Shown: positions 8,702-17,298, counted from the first letter of the stretch. The stretch: DNA of 64,000 bases from DASVDE01 sp036381235 (GCA_036381235.1 DASVDE010000001.1:1-64000); one strand, 5' to 3'. Program-made: numbers and translations. Notes: a model not told the origin generated them from the sequence alone.

Positions 8702-10006
8702 CAGCAGCACCCCTTCGTCCTCTTCGCGATCGGCGCGCGGGTAGGGGACGAAGACCGGCTCGCCCGGATAGCAGGCCGGCTCTTGCCAGGTCGTTGTCTC
8801 GCCCGTGTCGATATCGACCTTGACCACCTGGTCGGGAAAGTCGGATGGCTCCCCGCCGGTGTCTGTGTCGATGGCGGCGCCGTAGACGTAGCGGTAGGGC
8901 CGCCCGTTGCGGGCGCGGTAGTCGATCTGCGGCAGCTCGAACATCTTCGGGCAGAGCTCCTGCTCGACGACGTTGCCGTGCACGAGGTCGATATGGAACC
9001 GGGCGAGGCGGCCATGCGCGGCCTCGGGCGGGGGGTTGTTACGCAGCCGGTCGAGATAGAGGGCATCGATCATGCCCGGGTCCTCGTAGACGATCAGGTC
9101 GACAACCAGCTCATGCCCCCGCTCGAATGCGTTGACGTGATGAAAGGCGAAGAAGGCATCCGTCTCGAAGGTGCGGGCCGCGCCGCCCTTGCGGTCGATG
9201 ACGAAGAAGGAGGTGCCGCGCTCGGGCTCCCAACGGAAGTTCTCGATGAAGGGCAGGGCGCTGAGACCGAGTTGGAGCGGGTTGACGACGAAAGGGGAGG
9301 CGGTGATCACGAAGTGGCGCTCACTGAGGCCGAAGCTGTGCATATAGGAGGGCTCTCGGACCGGGATCTCGGCGAGCACGCGTTGGGTCGCCCGGTCGCT
9401 CTGGGCACAGACGCGGTACTTGGGCCGCGGGCCAAACTGGGTGGCGAGGCGCAGCAGCTCACCGGTCTCGCGGTCCTGATGGGAGTGAGCGGTGACGTGC
9501 TGGCCGCGAGGCGAGCCGACCCGCTCGCCGGTCTCCAGGGTCTGCGGATCGAAAGCGATCGCCACGGGAGTCTCGGTGACCGCGATCAGCTCATCGCCGA
9601 GCCGGGCGACCCCGAAGCTGCAGTTGTCGCTGAACTGGGGCCTGATCATCGCCACGGCTCGCCTGAGGAGAGAGCGGCGCGGCTCGGTGGCGAATTCGCA
9701 GAAGGAGAGATCGCCGCGCCGGGCTGCGCGGTAGGCCTCGGTCCGCAGAAAGCGGTTTGCGTAGGAGACCCTGCCGCTATCGAAGGAGAACCGATGCAGC
9801 ATGGCGAGGCCGTCGAACCAGTGACGCAAGGGAATGTCGCCCGCCTCGAACATCCCCGGGCCGTTGCGTATCAGCAGACCGTCGAGCCACTCCGGAATCG
9901 TCCCCTCGACCGGCAGCGCATCAAGCGCAATCTCGGAGTCAAGGGTGTCGAAGCCAGCTAGATACCCCGGCCGCGTAACGGACTCGGTGTTCACACCCCA
10001 GGTCAC
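8570..10006 (-). CDS. Carotenoid oxygenase family protein (RPE65/CCD type)
   Basis: 478 residues. The GTG at 10006 is chosen because GGGGAGAGG precedes it at good spacing; the open frame runs further upstream into the cyclophilin gene but only as an artefact. The four iron-binding histidines of the seven-bladed propeller can be placed: VTAHSH (about H174), YMHSFG (H223), FHHVNAFE (H289/H290) and the terminal PFGFHGQY (H473). N-terminal LLIRNGPGMFEAG and WFDGLAMLHRF are family hallmarks. Expected role: oxidative cleavage of a carotenoid or stilbene-like double bond with O2 and Fe(II). No carotenoid biosynthesis genes lie nearby, so the substrate is open. Confidence 0.93.
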   Translation of the reverse strand: MTWGVNTESVTRPGYLAGFDTLDSEIALDALPVEGTIPEWLDGLLIRNGPGMFEAGDIPLRHWFDGLAMLHRFSFDSGRVSYANRFLRTEAYRAARRGDLSFCEFATEPRRSLLRRAVAMIRPQFSDNCSFGVARLGDELIAVTETPVAIAFDPQTLETGERVGSPRGQHVTAHSHQDRETGELLRLATQFGPRPKYRVCAQSDRATQRVLAEIPVREPSYMHSFGLSERHFVITASPFVVNPLQLGLSALPFIENFRWEPERGTSFFVIDRKGGAARTFETDAFFAFHHVNAFERGHELVVDLIVYEDPGMIDALYLDRLRNNPPPEAAHGRLARFHIDLVHGNVVEQELCPKMFELPQIDYRARNGRPYRYVYGAAIDTDTGGEPSDFPDQVVKVDIDTGETTTWQEPACYPGEPVFVPYPRADREEDEGVLLSLVLDVRGPGSYLLVLDARTLAELGRARIPHPVPFGFHGQYFD

Positions 10007-10118
10007 ATGCGCCTCTCCCCTGTCACTGCCGTAACAACCTGGCCTTGACTCTCCAGATTGCTTGCCCCCCGAACGTACCACGACGGGGGTCCAAAAGTGG
10101 AATCTCTCTCTGTGAGGG

Positions 10119-10577
10119 CTACTCGGAGAGCTCGACGCTCTCGATAACCTGCGGCTCGAGCGGTCGGTCGGAGGCGTCGGTCTCGGTCGACTCGATCGCG
10201 TCGACAGCGTCCATGCCGTCGACGACGCGACCGAAGACGGTGTGCTTGCCGTCCAGCCAGGGGGCGGCCTCGGTGGTGACGATGAAGAACTGGGAGCCGT
10301 TGGTGTTGGGGCCGGCGTTGGCCATGGCCAGGGCGCCGCGGACGATCTTGTTGTCGTTGAACTCATCCTCGAAGGTGTAGCCGGGGCCGCCGCGCCCGGT
10401 TCCCTCCGGACAGCCCCCCTGAATCATGAAGTCGGCGATCACGCGGTGGAAGACGAGCCCGTCATAGAAGCCGTCGGCGGCAAGCTTGCGGAAGTTCTCG
10501 ACCGTCTTCGGCGCGTCGTTGTCGTGCAGCTCGATAGAGATCGGCCCGGCATTGGTGTTCAGCGTGACTTGGGACAT
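10119..10577 (-). CDS. Cyclophilin-type peptidyl-prolyl cis-trans isomerase
   Basis: 152 residues from the ATG at 10577 (MSQVTLNTNAG); an ATG four codons earlier at 10589 is also possible. Single cyclophilin domain with the catalytic arginine in VFHRVI, the FMIQGGCPEGTGRGG loop, NGSQFFI and the LDGKHTVFGRV segment. There is no signal peptide, so it is a cytoplasmic prolyl isomerase assisting folding. The tail is acidic. It stands alone, with the palindrome at 10601-10651 upstream. Confidence 0.95.
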   Translation of the reverse strand: MSQVTLNTNAGPISIELHDNDAPKTVENFRKLAADGFYDGLVFHRVIADFMIQGGCPEGTGRGGPGYTFEDEFNDNKIVRGALAMANAGPNTNGSQFFIVTTEAAPWLDGKHTVFGRVVDGMDAVDAIESTETDASDRPLEPQVIESVELSE

Positions 10578-10600
10578 GGTCGGCACCATACCGATCGGCT

Positions 10601-10651
10601 CCGGGTGTAACGCGTTCTACAGGCATTGCCCGTAGAACGCGTTACACCCGG
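10601..10651. repeat. Intergenic palindrome, copy 2
   Basis: A 20-bp perfect stem: 10601-10620 pairs with 10632-10651, with an 11-base spacer that can add two more pairs. The arms contain GTGTAACGCGTTCTAC and its complement, matching the element at 2555-2599 apart from a few bases. It lies just after the stop of the secreted Ig-like gene and before the cyclophilin start, so it could act as a terminator hairpin. Confidence 0.85.
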
Positions 10652-10657
10652 GCTGGG

Positions 10658-12958
10658 TCAGCCGGTTACGCGGACGCTGACCGGGGGCGAGGCGCCGGGT
10701 GCATAGGGCCAGCGCTCTTCGGCGAGGGCAATGGCGCGCAGGCGGATCTTCGCCACACCGGTTACGTAGCGGAACCGATAGTGAGCGCGGAAGCGACCGC
10801 TGTGGTCGGTGCGGGTGACGAGGACAGGGCGCCAGCGGCGGGTCGCCGCCTCGCGATACTGGATCGCGACCAGCTTGCCGCGACGCGGAATCGGAGCGCC
10901 ACGGGTGCGGACGCGTCCGCGCAGGCGCAGCGCCTGGCCGGTCCGCAGGGCGCTCGGCGCCGCGTGGAAGAGGAGGCCACCGCGCACTCGCAACGCCATC
11001 GAGGGGCGCGTCGCGCCGTCCAGTCGGGCATCGCCGGCGAAGGTGACGGTAATCCGCCGAGAGGGGCCGGCGCCGAGGTGCAGGCGAAAGCCGCCGCGAT
11101 GCCCGGTGCCGACTATCTCCACCCGGCGGCACGCGAGGGCGCCGCGTGAGGGGCGAGCGACCACCCGCAGATGGCGCCCGGCGAGACCGGCGCCGTCTGC
11201 ATCGACGAGGCGACCGCTGAGCATCGCCGCGGTGCCGAAGGGAACGGTCAGATCGGAGCCGGCCCGGCGACCCCAGCGCAGGCGGGCAAAGATGCGGCTC
11301 TTTGCCTTGACGCTCTCACTTTTGGACGTTCCGCCGCTGCGCGCCGGCGTGGCCTCCGTCACGGCCGGTTGGGGAGGCGCAACCTTGCGCAGTGCCATCT
11401 CGGTTCCGTCGGCGCGGCGGTTGGTGGTTGCCGTGTTTCCCGCCCCGTCGAGGGCCTCGGCGCGGAACAGGTAGGTGCCGGGGCCGAGGCTCTCCGGCAG
11501 GGGCGCGACGAGACTCGCCTGCTCAGCGCCCCCGCCGGGCTGAAATCTGGTTGGCAGCTCGATCCACTCCTGGCCCTCCAAGCGCCGGTAGGAGATCGTC
11601 CCACCGGCGGGGTGGGAGTGAATGTCGGTGACGTCGGCGCGCACCGCCTCGGGCAGCTCGACGACGCTGTCGAGTCCCTGGTCGACCGCGAAGGCGACGC
11701 CGGGGGCGACGTTGTCGAAGCGCAGCGGCACCTCGACAGCGGAGCCCGGGGCATCGTTGCCGGCCTCGTCGCGCAGCCAGATGTGGAACGTGTAGAGGCC
11801 GGGGCCGGAGACGGCACGGTCAGGGATCGCGGTCAGGTCGTGGCCGCCGGCCCACTTCACCCCGGTGTCGAGGCCAGCCGGTCCCGTGATCCGCCAGAAG
11901 GCGCCGCCTATCGCGCTGGCCGCGCCCTGATCCGGGTTGGCCCAAGAGAAGTCGAAGTCGTTGATGCGCCTCCACCCATCTCCCCCGGCCAAGGTCAGGT
12001 TGCGCGGGTGAGCGGGCGGGTTGTTGTCTATGTAGACGATACGGTCGGGAGTGCAACCGACGTTGGCGGCGAAATCGATGGCGCAGTTGTGGATGCTGTG
12101 GGGACCGTCGCTGAAGCTGGTGGTGGCGATCGCGGCGTCGCCAACAACGCCGAGGCTGCAGGGCTGCATCCGGGTCGCCCGCCACTCGCCGCCGATGTAT
12201 GCCTTGGCGCAGTCATACTCGGTCAGGTTGACCCGGTTGCCGTCCATGTAGGTCTCGCTGTAGCGGATGCCGCCGCCGGTTTCGCCGCCCCAGAAGTGGA
12301 TGCCCTGGACGCCGCGGCGCCAGCCGCCGTCGGTAATCGAGCCGCCGAATCCTGCCGCCGGCGCCAGATCGTCCTGGATCGTGATCGTCAGGGCGCGAAG
12401 AGCGCTCCACGACTGCGAGCTGAGGCTGCACCACTTGTCCTGCGCTTTGGCGCAGAGCAGGCGGTCCTCCAGCGCCGGTTGAGCGGGATTGAAGCCGGCG
12501 ACGAACTCGCGCGGGGTGGTGTCGGTGGCAGTCGCCCGGGCGAAGTAGTCGAAGCCCCCATCCCAGGTGACGACCCCGATCCGCTGCTCCATCTCGTCGT
12601 GCAGCGCGTGCCACCAGGTGCCGCGCACCTGGGAGATGCCGGTGCCCGCCGGCGCGTCCCAGCGCCAGCGCGCGAAGCGGGTGCCGGAGACAGTCGACTG
12701 GCCCTCACGAGTGAAGCTCTTCAGGTGGGCTCCGTCGAAGGGGTCCTGACCGGGCGGGGGCACGCACCAGCTGTCGGGTCGAAACTTGACCCCGCCGGTC
12801 GTGTCGGCCCAATTGGCGTCGGCGCCGACGTACCAGCCGCACTGGGCGACCGCGTACTTCCCCGCCTTCGCCTCCCCGGCCGCCAGCAGCAACAGCGCCA
12901 CCGCCAACCCAATCCCGATCCCGACGATGCGGCCGATGCCGCCACGCGTACCAGACAT
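10658..12958 (-). CDS. Large secreted protein with Ig-like repeats
   Basis: 766 residues from the ATG at 12958, which has GGAGGGC just upstream. A Sec signal peptide (about 1-32, hydrophobic core IVGIGIGLAVALLLLAAGEA) precedes a roughly 330-residue N-terminal region rich in W and paired C, unlike any family I recognise. Then follow beta-sandwich-like units containing LRDEAGNDAPGS and EALDGAGNTATT, typical of bacterial Ig-like folds, and a tail of two repeats built on LSGRLVDADGAGLAGRHLRV and LRLRGRVRTRGAPIPRRGK. Such tails are common in secreted proteins of Thermoleophilia-like actinobacteria. No catalytic motif or anchor is evident. Probably an extracellular binding protein. Confidence 0.7.
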   Translation of the reverse strand: MSGTRGGIGRIVGIGIGLAVALLLLAAGEAKAGKYAVAQCGWYVGADANWADTTGGVKFRPDSWCVPPPGQDPFDGAHLKSFTREGQSTVSGTRFARWRWDAPAGTGISQVRGTWWHALHDEMEQRIGVVTWDGGFDYFARATATDTTPREFVAGFNPAQPALEDRLLCAKAQDKWCSLSSQSWSALRALTITIQDDLAPAAGFGGSITDGGWRRGVQGIHFWGGETGGGIRYSETYMDGNRVNLTEYDCAKAYIGGEWRATRMQPCSLGVVGDAAIATTSFSDGPHSIHNCAIDFAANVGCTPDRIVYIDNNPPAHPRNLTLAGGDGWRRINDFDFSWANPDQGAASAIGGAFWRITGPAGLDTGVKWAGGHDLTAIPDRAVSGPGLYTFHIWLRDEAGNDAPGSAVEVPLRFDNVAPGVAFAVDQGLDSVVELPEAVRADVTDIHSHPAGGTISYRRLEGQEWIELPTRFQPGGGAEQASLVAPLPESLGPGTYLFRAEALDGAGNTATTNRRADGTEMALRKVAPPQPAVTEATPARSGGTSKSESVKAKSRIFARLRWGRRAGSDLTVPFGTAAMLSGRLVDADGAGLAGRHLRVVARPSRGALACRRVEIVGTGHRGGFRLHLGAGPSRRITVTFAGDARLDGATRPSMALRVRGGLLFHAAPSALRTGQALRLRGRVRTRGAPIPRRGKLVAIQYREAATRRWRPVLVTRTDHSGRFRAHYRFRYVTGVAKIRLRAIALAEERWPYAPGASPPVSVRVTG

Positions 12959-13055
12959 GTGCCCTCCTGCTTCGATTGCGTCCACGGGGGACCAAGGAGC
13001 CGGCGGGCGCGTTCTCTCCCCCTCCCCCGCACCACGGCGACGCCGCTTTGCGAGA

Positions 13056-14213
13056 ATGGCCGGGATGCCACTTCCGACGCAGGAGCAGATAACCGAGAAG
13101 CTGCGGGCGGTGATCGACCCGGAGTTGCGCCGCTCGATCGTCGAGCTTGGGATGGTGCGCTCGATCGAGGTTAAGGACGACGGCCGTGTCGACGTCGTCG
13201 TCTCCCTGACGACGGCAGGCTGTCCAATCCGCTCCCACTTCGAGCAAGCGGTCGCCAAGCAGGTCTCCGAGTTGGACGGGGTGACCTCAGTCGGCGTCGC
13301 CTTCGACGTGCTCTCCGACGAGGAGAAAGGAAGCCTGCAGAAAGCGCTGGGGCGCGGCAAGCTGCCGGAAGGCGCGCTGGCCCAGGTGAAAAACGTGATC
13401 TGCGTCGCCTCGGGCAAGGGCGGCGTGGGCAAGTCGACGATGACCGCCAACCTGGCCGCGGCGCTCAGCGCCGAGGGTCACCCGGCCGGCGCCCTGGACT
13501 GCGATGTCTACGGCTACTCGATCCCGCGCATGCTGGGCGTCAACCGTAAACCGGACGTCAACGCCGAGCGCAAGATCCTGCCGCTGGAGACACCCGGCGG
13601 CGTCAAGGTGATGTCGATCGGCTTCTTCGTCGAGGAGAACGCGGCGGTCGTCTGGCGCGGGCCGATGCTGCACAAAGCGATCCAGCAGTTCCTCGAGGAC
13701 GTCGCCTGGGGGGAGCTGGAGTACCTGCTGCTCGACCTGCCGCCGGGCACGGGCGACGTCTCGATGACGCTGGCGCAGCTGCTGCCGCAGGCCAAGTTCG
13801 TGATCGTCACCACGCCGCAGCCGGCGGCGCAGTCGGTGGCGCGGCGCGGCGCCGAGATGGCGTCCAAATTCGACCTCGAGATGCTGGGTGTGATCGAGAA
13901 CATGTCCGGCTTCACCACCCCCGATGGAGAGCGCTTCACGATCTTCGGCGAGGGAGGTGGGCAGCTGCTCGCCGACGAGCTTGACGTGCCGCTGCTGGGC
14001 AAGGTGCCGCTGTCGGAGCCGCTGCGCGAGCACGCCGACTCGGGCACGCCGCTGGTCACCGAAGACCCCGACTCACCCGCCTCGCAGGCGATCCGCCAAG
14101 CTGCCCGCGGCATCGTCGCCGCGACTCCGCAGGAGCTGCCGGTACTTCAAGCGACTCCTGCCGCCGCCGAGCCGCCCCCGGTCAGCGGCACGCCGTTGCC
14201 GATGGCTCAGTAA
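13056..14213 (+). CDS. mrp: Mrp/NBP35-type iron-sulfur cluster carrier ATPase
   Basis: 385 residues. The start is taken at the ATG at 13056 (MAGMPLPTQEQ); the frame is open further upstream only because of base composition. N-terminal MIP18/DUF59 domain (about 8-90, with TTAGCPIRSHF) is followed by a deviant Walker A GKGGVGKST at 120-128, then LDCDVYGYSIPRMLG and LLLDLPPGTGDVSMT. It should load Fe-S clusters onto target proteins. The usual C-terminal CPxCG is replaced by SGFTTPDGERF, as in other actinobacterial Mrp proteins. It diverges from the secreted Ig-like gene with a 97-base gap. Its last 10 codons hold one copy of a 29-bp repeat found again at 16109. Confidence 0.93.
   Translation: MAGMPLPTQEQITEKLRAVIDPELRRSIVELGMVRSIEVKDDGRVDVVVSLTTAGCPIRSHFEQAVAKQVSELDGVTSVGVAFDVLSDEEKGSLQKALGRGKLPEGALAQVKNVICVASGKGGVGKSTMTANLAAALSAEGHPAGALDCDVYGYSIPRMLGVNRKPDVNAERKILPLETPGGVKVMSIGFFVEENAAVVWRGPMLHKAIQQFLEDVAWGELEYLLLDLPPGTGDVSMTLAQLLPQAKFVIVTTPQPAAQSVARRGAEMASKFDLEMLGVIENMSGFTTPDGERFTIFGEGGGQLLADELDVPLLGKVPLSEPLREHADSGTPLVTEDPDSPASQAIRQAARGIVAATPQELPVLQATPAAAEPPPVSGTPLPMAQ
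14178..14206 (+). repeat. 29-bp direct repeat, left copy
   Basis: Identical over 29 bases to 16109-16137 and in the same orientation. This copy encodes the end of Mrp (VSGTPLPMA). Together the copies bracket the ECF sigma factor gene and its membrane partner. Confidence 0.9.
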
Positions 14214-14241
14214 CAGCCGGCACGCCCAGCGCGCTTCGCAA

Positions 14242-15444
14242 TCAGCGCCCGCCCTGGCCTAAGGCCAGGGCTTGGGCTCGGGACTCGCTTGCGACCTGGC
14301 GGCGGTAGGTCCCGCCGCAGCCGAGGATCATCTTCCAAGCGGGTCCGTAGATGAAGCTTCTGCCGTCCGCTGTTACCTCATAGGACGTGGGACCCCGATC
14401 GAGCCGGTTCGCTCGCAGCTGCTTGGCGACGATCGCGTAGTTCGAGAACCATGGGACCTTGTTCTCTCGCACGATCGGCCAGTCGATGTAGCCTGCCATC
14501 GCCGCGACCGCTCGCTCGGCGGCGGACTGGTCGCCGGCGTCCCGCGCGACGATCCAGCTTCCGACCCAGCCGCAGGCGACCGCGTTGCCGACCTTGACGG
14601 CAAGCGAGGACTCGTCGGAGATCGAGTTTTCGCCTTGCAAGGCGGCTGCGTCGAAGCCCGGAGGCAGGGGGATGCCGCGCAGCATCTGCTCCACGGCCTT
14701 GGCTCGCGCCGCTGGACGCACCGTGCTGGGCGGCATCGCACTGAGCCAGGTCTTGACATCGACCGGGCGCAGCGAGCGCAGGACCTCGTCGTAGGCGCTT
14801 CTGCCGCCGACCCGGCCCCGAACCTCAATGAAGACCCTGCCCTGCGGTGAGAGCATCGTCGCGTAGTCCTCGCTCGAGTATTCGACCGTGGTCGCGCGCT
14901 GGCCGAGCAGAGTTCCGTGTTCCGGAGTGCTGACGTCGGCGCGATCGCGCAGGTAGCCACCGTACTGGGCTGCCGGATACCAATGGATGGCGAAATCGTG
15001 GCTGCCATCCCTGAAGTCCAGCTCACCACTGTCGGGTTCGAACTCGTCGGCGCGGACGATCTTCCAGCCCGGCGCGGTGATGAGCAGACGAGGATTGGCT
15101 TCCGCCACCCGGATTGCCGCGCCGGCGAACTCCGGGTGGCTCTCCCCGAAACCGCCGAGCCGGCCACCGAAGACGAGCAACGCGGCGAGCGCCACGGCCG
15201 CAGTGAGGCCGAGGCCAAAGCCGAGAGCGGCTCGAGACCTTCCCCCGTGAGTCTCTCCCACTTCGGTGGCAAAACAGTCCCCCGCCGGGATTGGCTTTGA
15301 CGGTGCGCGCCCGAGTGCCACCGCGCGCGCCAGTTCCCGCTCGATGGATACCTCTCCAATCTCCGCTGCCAACTCGGCGGTCGAGGCTGGATTGGCCGCT
15401 GCCATTGCGGCTATTGGATCGATCTTCTGGCGCTTGAGAATCAA
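14242..15444 (-). CDS. Membrane protein coupled to ECF sigma factor (putative anti-sigma or effector)
   Basis: 400 residues, TTG start overlapping the sigma-factor stop (TTGA), so translation is coupled. Residues 1-70 are cytoplasmic, followed by one transmembrane segment (about 72-93, ALGFGLGLTAAVALAALLVF) and a roughly 300-residue outside domain with HSHDFAIHWYP-like beta content and the tail MILGCGGTYRRQ. No zinc-finger HxxxCxxC anti-sigma motif is present. The layout, short cytosolic head then membrane span then large sensor domain, resembles actinobacterial proteins encoded with ECF sigma factors. Role as anti-sigma factor is inferred from the operon only. Confidence 0.7.
   Translation of the reverse strand: MILKRQKIDPIAAMAAANPASTAELAAEIGEVSIERELARAVALGRAPSKPIPAGDCFATEVGETHGGRSRAALGFGLGLTAAVALAALLVFGGRLGGFGESHPEFAGAAIRVAEANPRLLITAPGWKIVRADEFEPDSGELDFRDGSHDFAIHWYPAAQYGGYLRDRADVSTPEHGTLLGQRATTVEYSSEDYATMLSPQGRVFIEVRGRVGGRSAYDEVLRSLRPVDVKTWLSAMPPSTVRPAARAKAVEQMLRGIPLPPGFDAAALQGENSISDESSLAVKVGNAVACGWVGSWIVARDAGDQSAAERAVAAMAGYIDWPIVRENKVPWFSNYAIVAKQLRANRLDRGPTSYEVTADGRSFIYGPAWKMILGCGGTYRRQVASESRAQALALGQGGR
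14251..14271. terminator. Hairpin at 3' end of the sigma-partner gene
   Basis: GCCCTGGCC (14251-14259) and GGCCAGGGC (14263-14271) form a 9-bp perfect stem with a 3-base loop. It sits inside the last codons of the minus-strand gene and about 40 bases after the end of mrp. There is no T-run; a terminator role for either gene is a guess. Confidence 0.4.
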
Positions 15445-16046
15445 CTTACCCCCTCCGCGATGTCGGAGCTTCTGGCGGTGTGCTCATGCTCTGAATGTCC
15501 GGCAGCTTCGAGATGTTTCGCGAACCGTCGTCGTGCGCGATACAGACGAACCCTGAACGCCGCCCCTGTGCAGCCGAGAACGGCAGCCGCCTCGCGCGTG
15601 TCGAGGCCGTCCCAGGCAACCAGGCGCAGGACTTCGCGCTCATCCTCGCTCAGGTGCTCGAAGGCGCGTGAGAAGGCGTCGCGACGATGGAGTTGGTCTG
15701 CGGGCTCCAGCGAGTGCGGCTGAAGGCCCGCCTCATGTTCAAGTCGGTCGCCGAGCCGGTTGCGGCGCTGCGACGACCGCCGCTGGTTGGCCACGACCCT
15801 CAGCGCGATCCCGTAGAGCCACGGCAGGGGCTCCTCGGGGATGACATCCCGGCGGCGCCAGGCAACGGCGAAGGTCTCGGATACGACGTCCTCGGCCGTC
15901 GCCCGGTCTGGGAGACGACGGACCGCAAAGGCGAGGATCGCCGCATAGTGGTCCCGGAAACAGCCCTCGAAGCGATGCTCGACGGCCGGCGTGAATATGG
16001 TCTGTTCGCCACCGGAGGGCATCAGGGGATAGATGTCCCCCACCAT
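15441..16046 (-). CDS. ECF sigma-70 family RNA polymerase sigma factor
   Basis: 201 residues. Region 2 spans HYAAILAFAVRRLPD, then RATAEDVVSETFAVAWRRRD and LPWLYGIALRVVANQRR; region 4 is LSEDEREVLRLVAWDGLDTR followed by AAAVLGCTGAAFRVRLYRAR. There is no region 1.1 or 3, as expected for an ECF factor. The ATG at 16046 lacks a clear ribosome site; the internal ATG at MPSGGEQ is an alternative. The TTG of the membrane partner overlaps the stop, forming a two-gene operon. Absence of any other sigma-regulated gene beside it suggests remote targets. Confidence 0.92.
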   Translation of the reverse strand: MVGDIYPLMPSGGEQTIFTPAVEHRFEGCFRDHYAAILAFAVRRLPDRATAEDVVSETFAVAWRRRDVIPEEPLPWLYGIALRVVANQRRSSQRRNRLGDRLEHEAGLQPHSLEPADQLHRRDAFSRAFEHLSEDEREVLRLVAWDGLDTREAAAVLGCTGAAFRVRLYRARRRFAKHLEAAGHSEHEHTARSSDIAEGVS

Positions 16047-16108
16047 GCCAGTTGTTACGCGGCGTCTGACCGGGGTGTGCCTCGCCGGCCTCGACGCAGA
16101 CGTCGTAG

Positions 16109-16137
16109 CCGGTCAGCGGCACGCCGTTGCCGATGGC
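16109..16137 (+). repeat. 29-bp direct repeat, right copy
   Basis: Perfect 29-base copy of 14178-14206, here in the 90-base gap between the sigma factor start and the acyl-CoA dehydrogenase stop (16138). The identity ends at the base before that stop codon. Confidence 0.9.
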
Positions 16138-17298
16138 CTAGGCGCCCATGGCACGGGCGATCACGACCCGCTGAATCTCGTTCGTACCCTCGTAGATCTG
16201 GGTGATCTTGGCGTCGCGCAACATGCGCTCGACGGGGTACTCGTTGACGTAGCCGTAACCACCCAACACCTGAATCGCCTCGACCGTAACTCGCATCGCG
16301 TTGTCGGAGGCGAACAGCTTTGCCATCGAGGTCCACTTGCCGAGGTCGGCCGGACGCTCCGGCATGTCGGCCATCGAGCAGGCTTTGTAGAGCAGCTCAC
16401 GCGCCGCCGCCGTGCCGGTTTCCATGTCGGCGAGCTTGAATTGGATCGCCTGCAGGTTGTTGATCGGCTTGCCGAAGGCGATCCGCTCCTTCGAGTATTG
16501 ATTGGCGAAATCGGTCGCCCCCTGGGCGATGCCGACAGCCTGGGCCGCAGCTCCGAGCCGGGTCCGCTCGAGGGTGCCGAGGGCCACGCTCAGACCTTTG
16601 CCCTCGGCGCCAACCATGTTCTCCTGCGGAACGCGTACGTCGGTGAAGGTCGGTGAGCCGGTAGGCGAGCCCTTGATGCCGAGCTTATGCTCGAGCTTGC
16701 CGGGGTCAAAGCCCTCGCGCTCCTTCTCGACGACGAAGGCGCTGATCCGCTTGTTCTCGCGGTCGGTGACCGCGAAGACGACGTAGAAGTCGGCTATCGA
16801 GGCATTGGTAATCCAGTTCTTCTGGCCGTTGATCACCCATTCGTCGCCATCGCGGATGGCGGTGGTGCGCATCGAAGCGGGGTCGCTACCCGCTTCAGGC
16901 TCGGAGAGGGCAAAGGCCGGCGACCACTCGCCGGCGGCGCACCTGGGCAGGAAACGCTCCTTCAGCTCGTTGGAGCCAAAGAGCTGAATCGGCAGCGTGC
17001 CCAGCTCCTGGATCATCAGGATCAGAGCCGAGGACGCGCACGCCTTGGCAATCTCCTCGACCGCCATCTGCAAGACCAGCGTGCCGGTGCCCGTTCCCCC
17101 GTGGGCCTCCGAGAAGGGCAGCCCGAGGATGTCGTGCTCGGCGAGAAGCTCTCGCACATCCCATGGGTACTCACCGGTGCGGTCGATCTCCGCTGCCCGG
17201 GGTGCGATCTTCTCCTGCGCCAACCGGCGCACCATGTCCCGCAGATCGCGGGATTCCTGCGGGATCTCGTAGGTGCCGGTCACCTCAGCCGCTGCCAT
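16138..17298 (-). CDS. Acyl-CoA dehydrogenase
   Basis: 386 residues from the ATG at 17298; a TTG at 17313 would add five residues. Full three-domain fold: N-terminal helices, the middle beta domain with FALSEPEAGSDPASMRTTA and WVINGQKNWITNA, and the C-terminal bundle with ERIAFGKPINNLQAIQFKLA, VLGGYGYVNEYPVER and IYEGTNEIQR. The glutamate in YEGT is the usual catalytic base of short/medium-chain enzymes. It removes alpha-beta hydrogens from an acyl-CoA with FAD and passes electrons to ETF. The ferredoxin gene lies 21 bases upstream on the same strand, so the two are likely co-transcribed. Confidence 0.95.
   Translation of the reverse strand: MAAAEVTGTYEIPQESRDLRDMVRRLAQEKIAPRAAEIDRTGEYPWDVRELLAEHDILGLPFSEAHGGTGTGTLVLQMAVEEIAKACASSALILMIQELGTLPIQLFGSNELKERFLPRCAAGEWSPAFALSEPEAGSDPASMRTTAIRDGDEWVINGQKNWITNASIADFYVVFAVTDRENKRISAFVVEKEREGFDPGKLEHKLGIKGSPTGSPTFTDVRVPQENMVGAEGKGLSVALGTLERTRLGAAAQAVGIAQGATDFANQYSKERIAFGKPINNLQAIQFKLADMETGTAAARELLYKACSMADMPERPADLGKWTSMAKLFASDNAMRVTVEAIQVLGGYGYVNEYPVERMLRDAKITQIYEGTNEIQRVVIARAMGA

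Noticed and set aside
10007..10366. N-terminal extension of the carotenoid oxygenase
   Set aside because: The extra part is antisense-type low-complexity sequence within the cyclophilin gene; a GTG with good ribosome site at 10006 gives the normal length.
12786..13055. Upstream extension of Mrp by 90 residues
   Set aside because: It overlaps the signal peptide and start of the divergent secreted gene and lies outside the MIP18 domain; length is normal from 13056.
13056..14213. Mrp lacking the C-terminal CPxCG motif as an anomaly
   Set aside because: Many actinobacterial Mrp proteins lack it, so it is not remarkable by itself.
14251..14271. Strong rho-independent terminator for mrp
   Set aside because: Stem is good but there is no T-run and it lies in the coding end of the convergent gene, so it is listed only with low confidence.
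15739..16122. Possible remnant gene on the minus strand reading MPLTGYDVCVEAGEAHPG
   Set aside because: Coding-like only for about 25 residues, then it becomes a shadow of the sigma factor gene; no supporting homology I can name.
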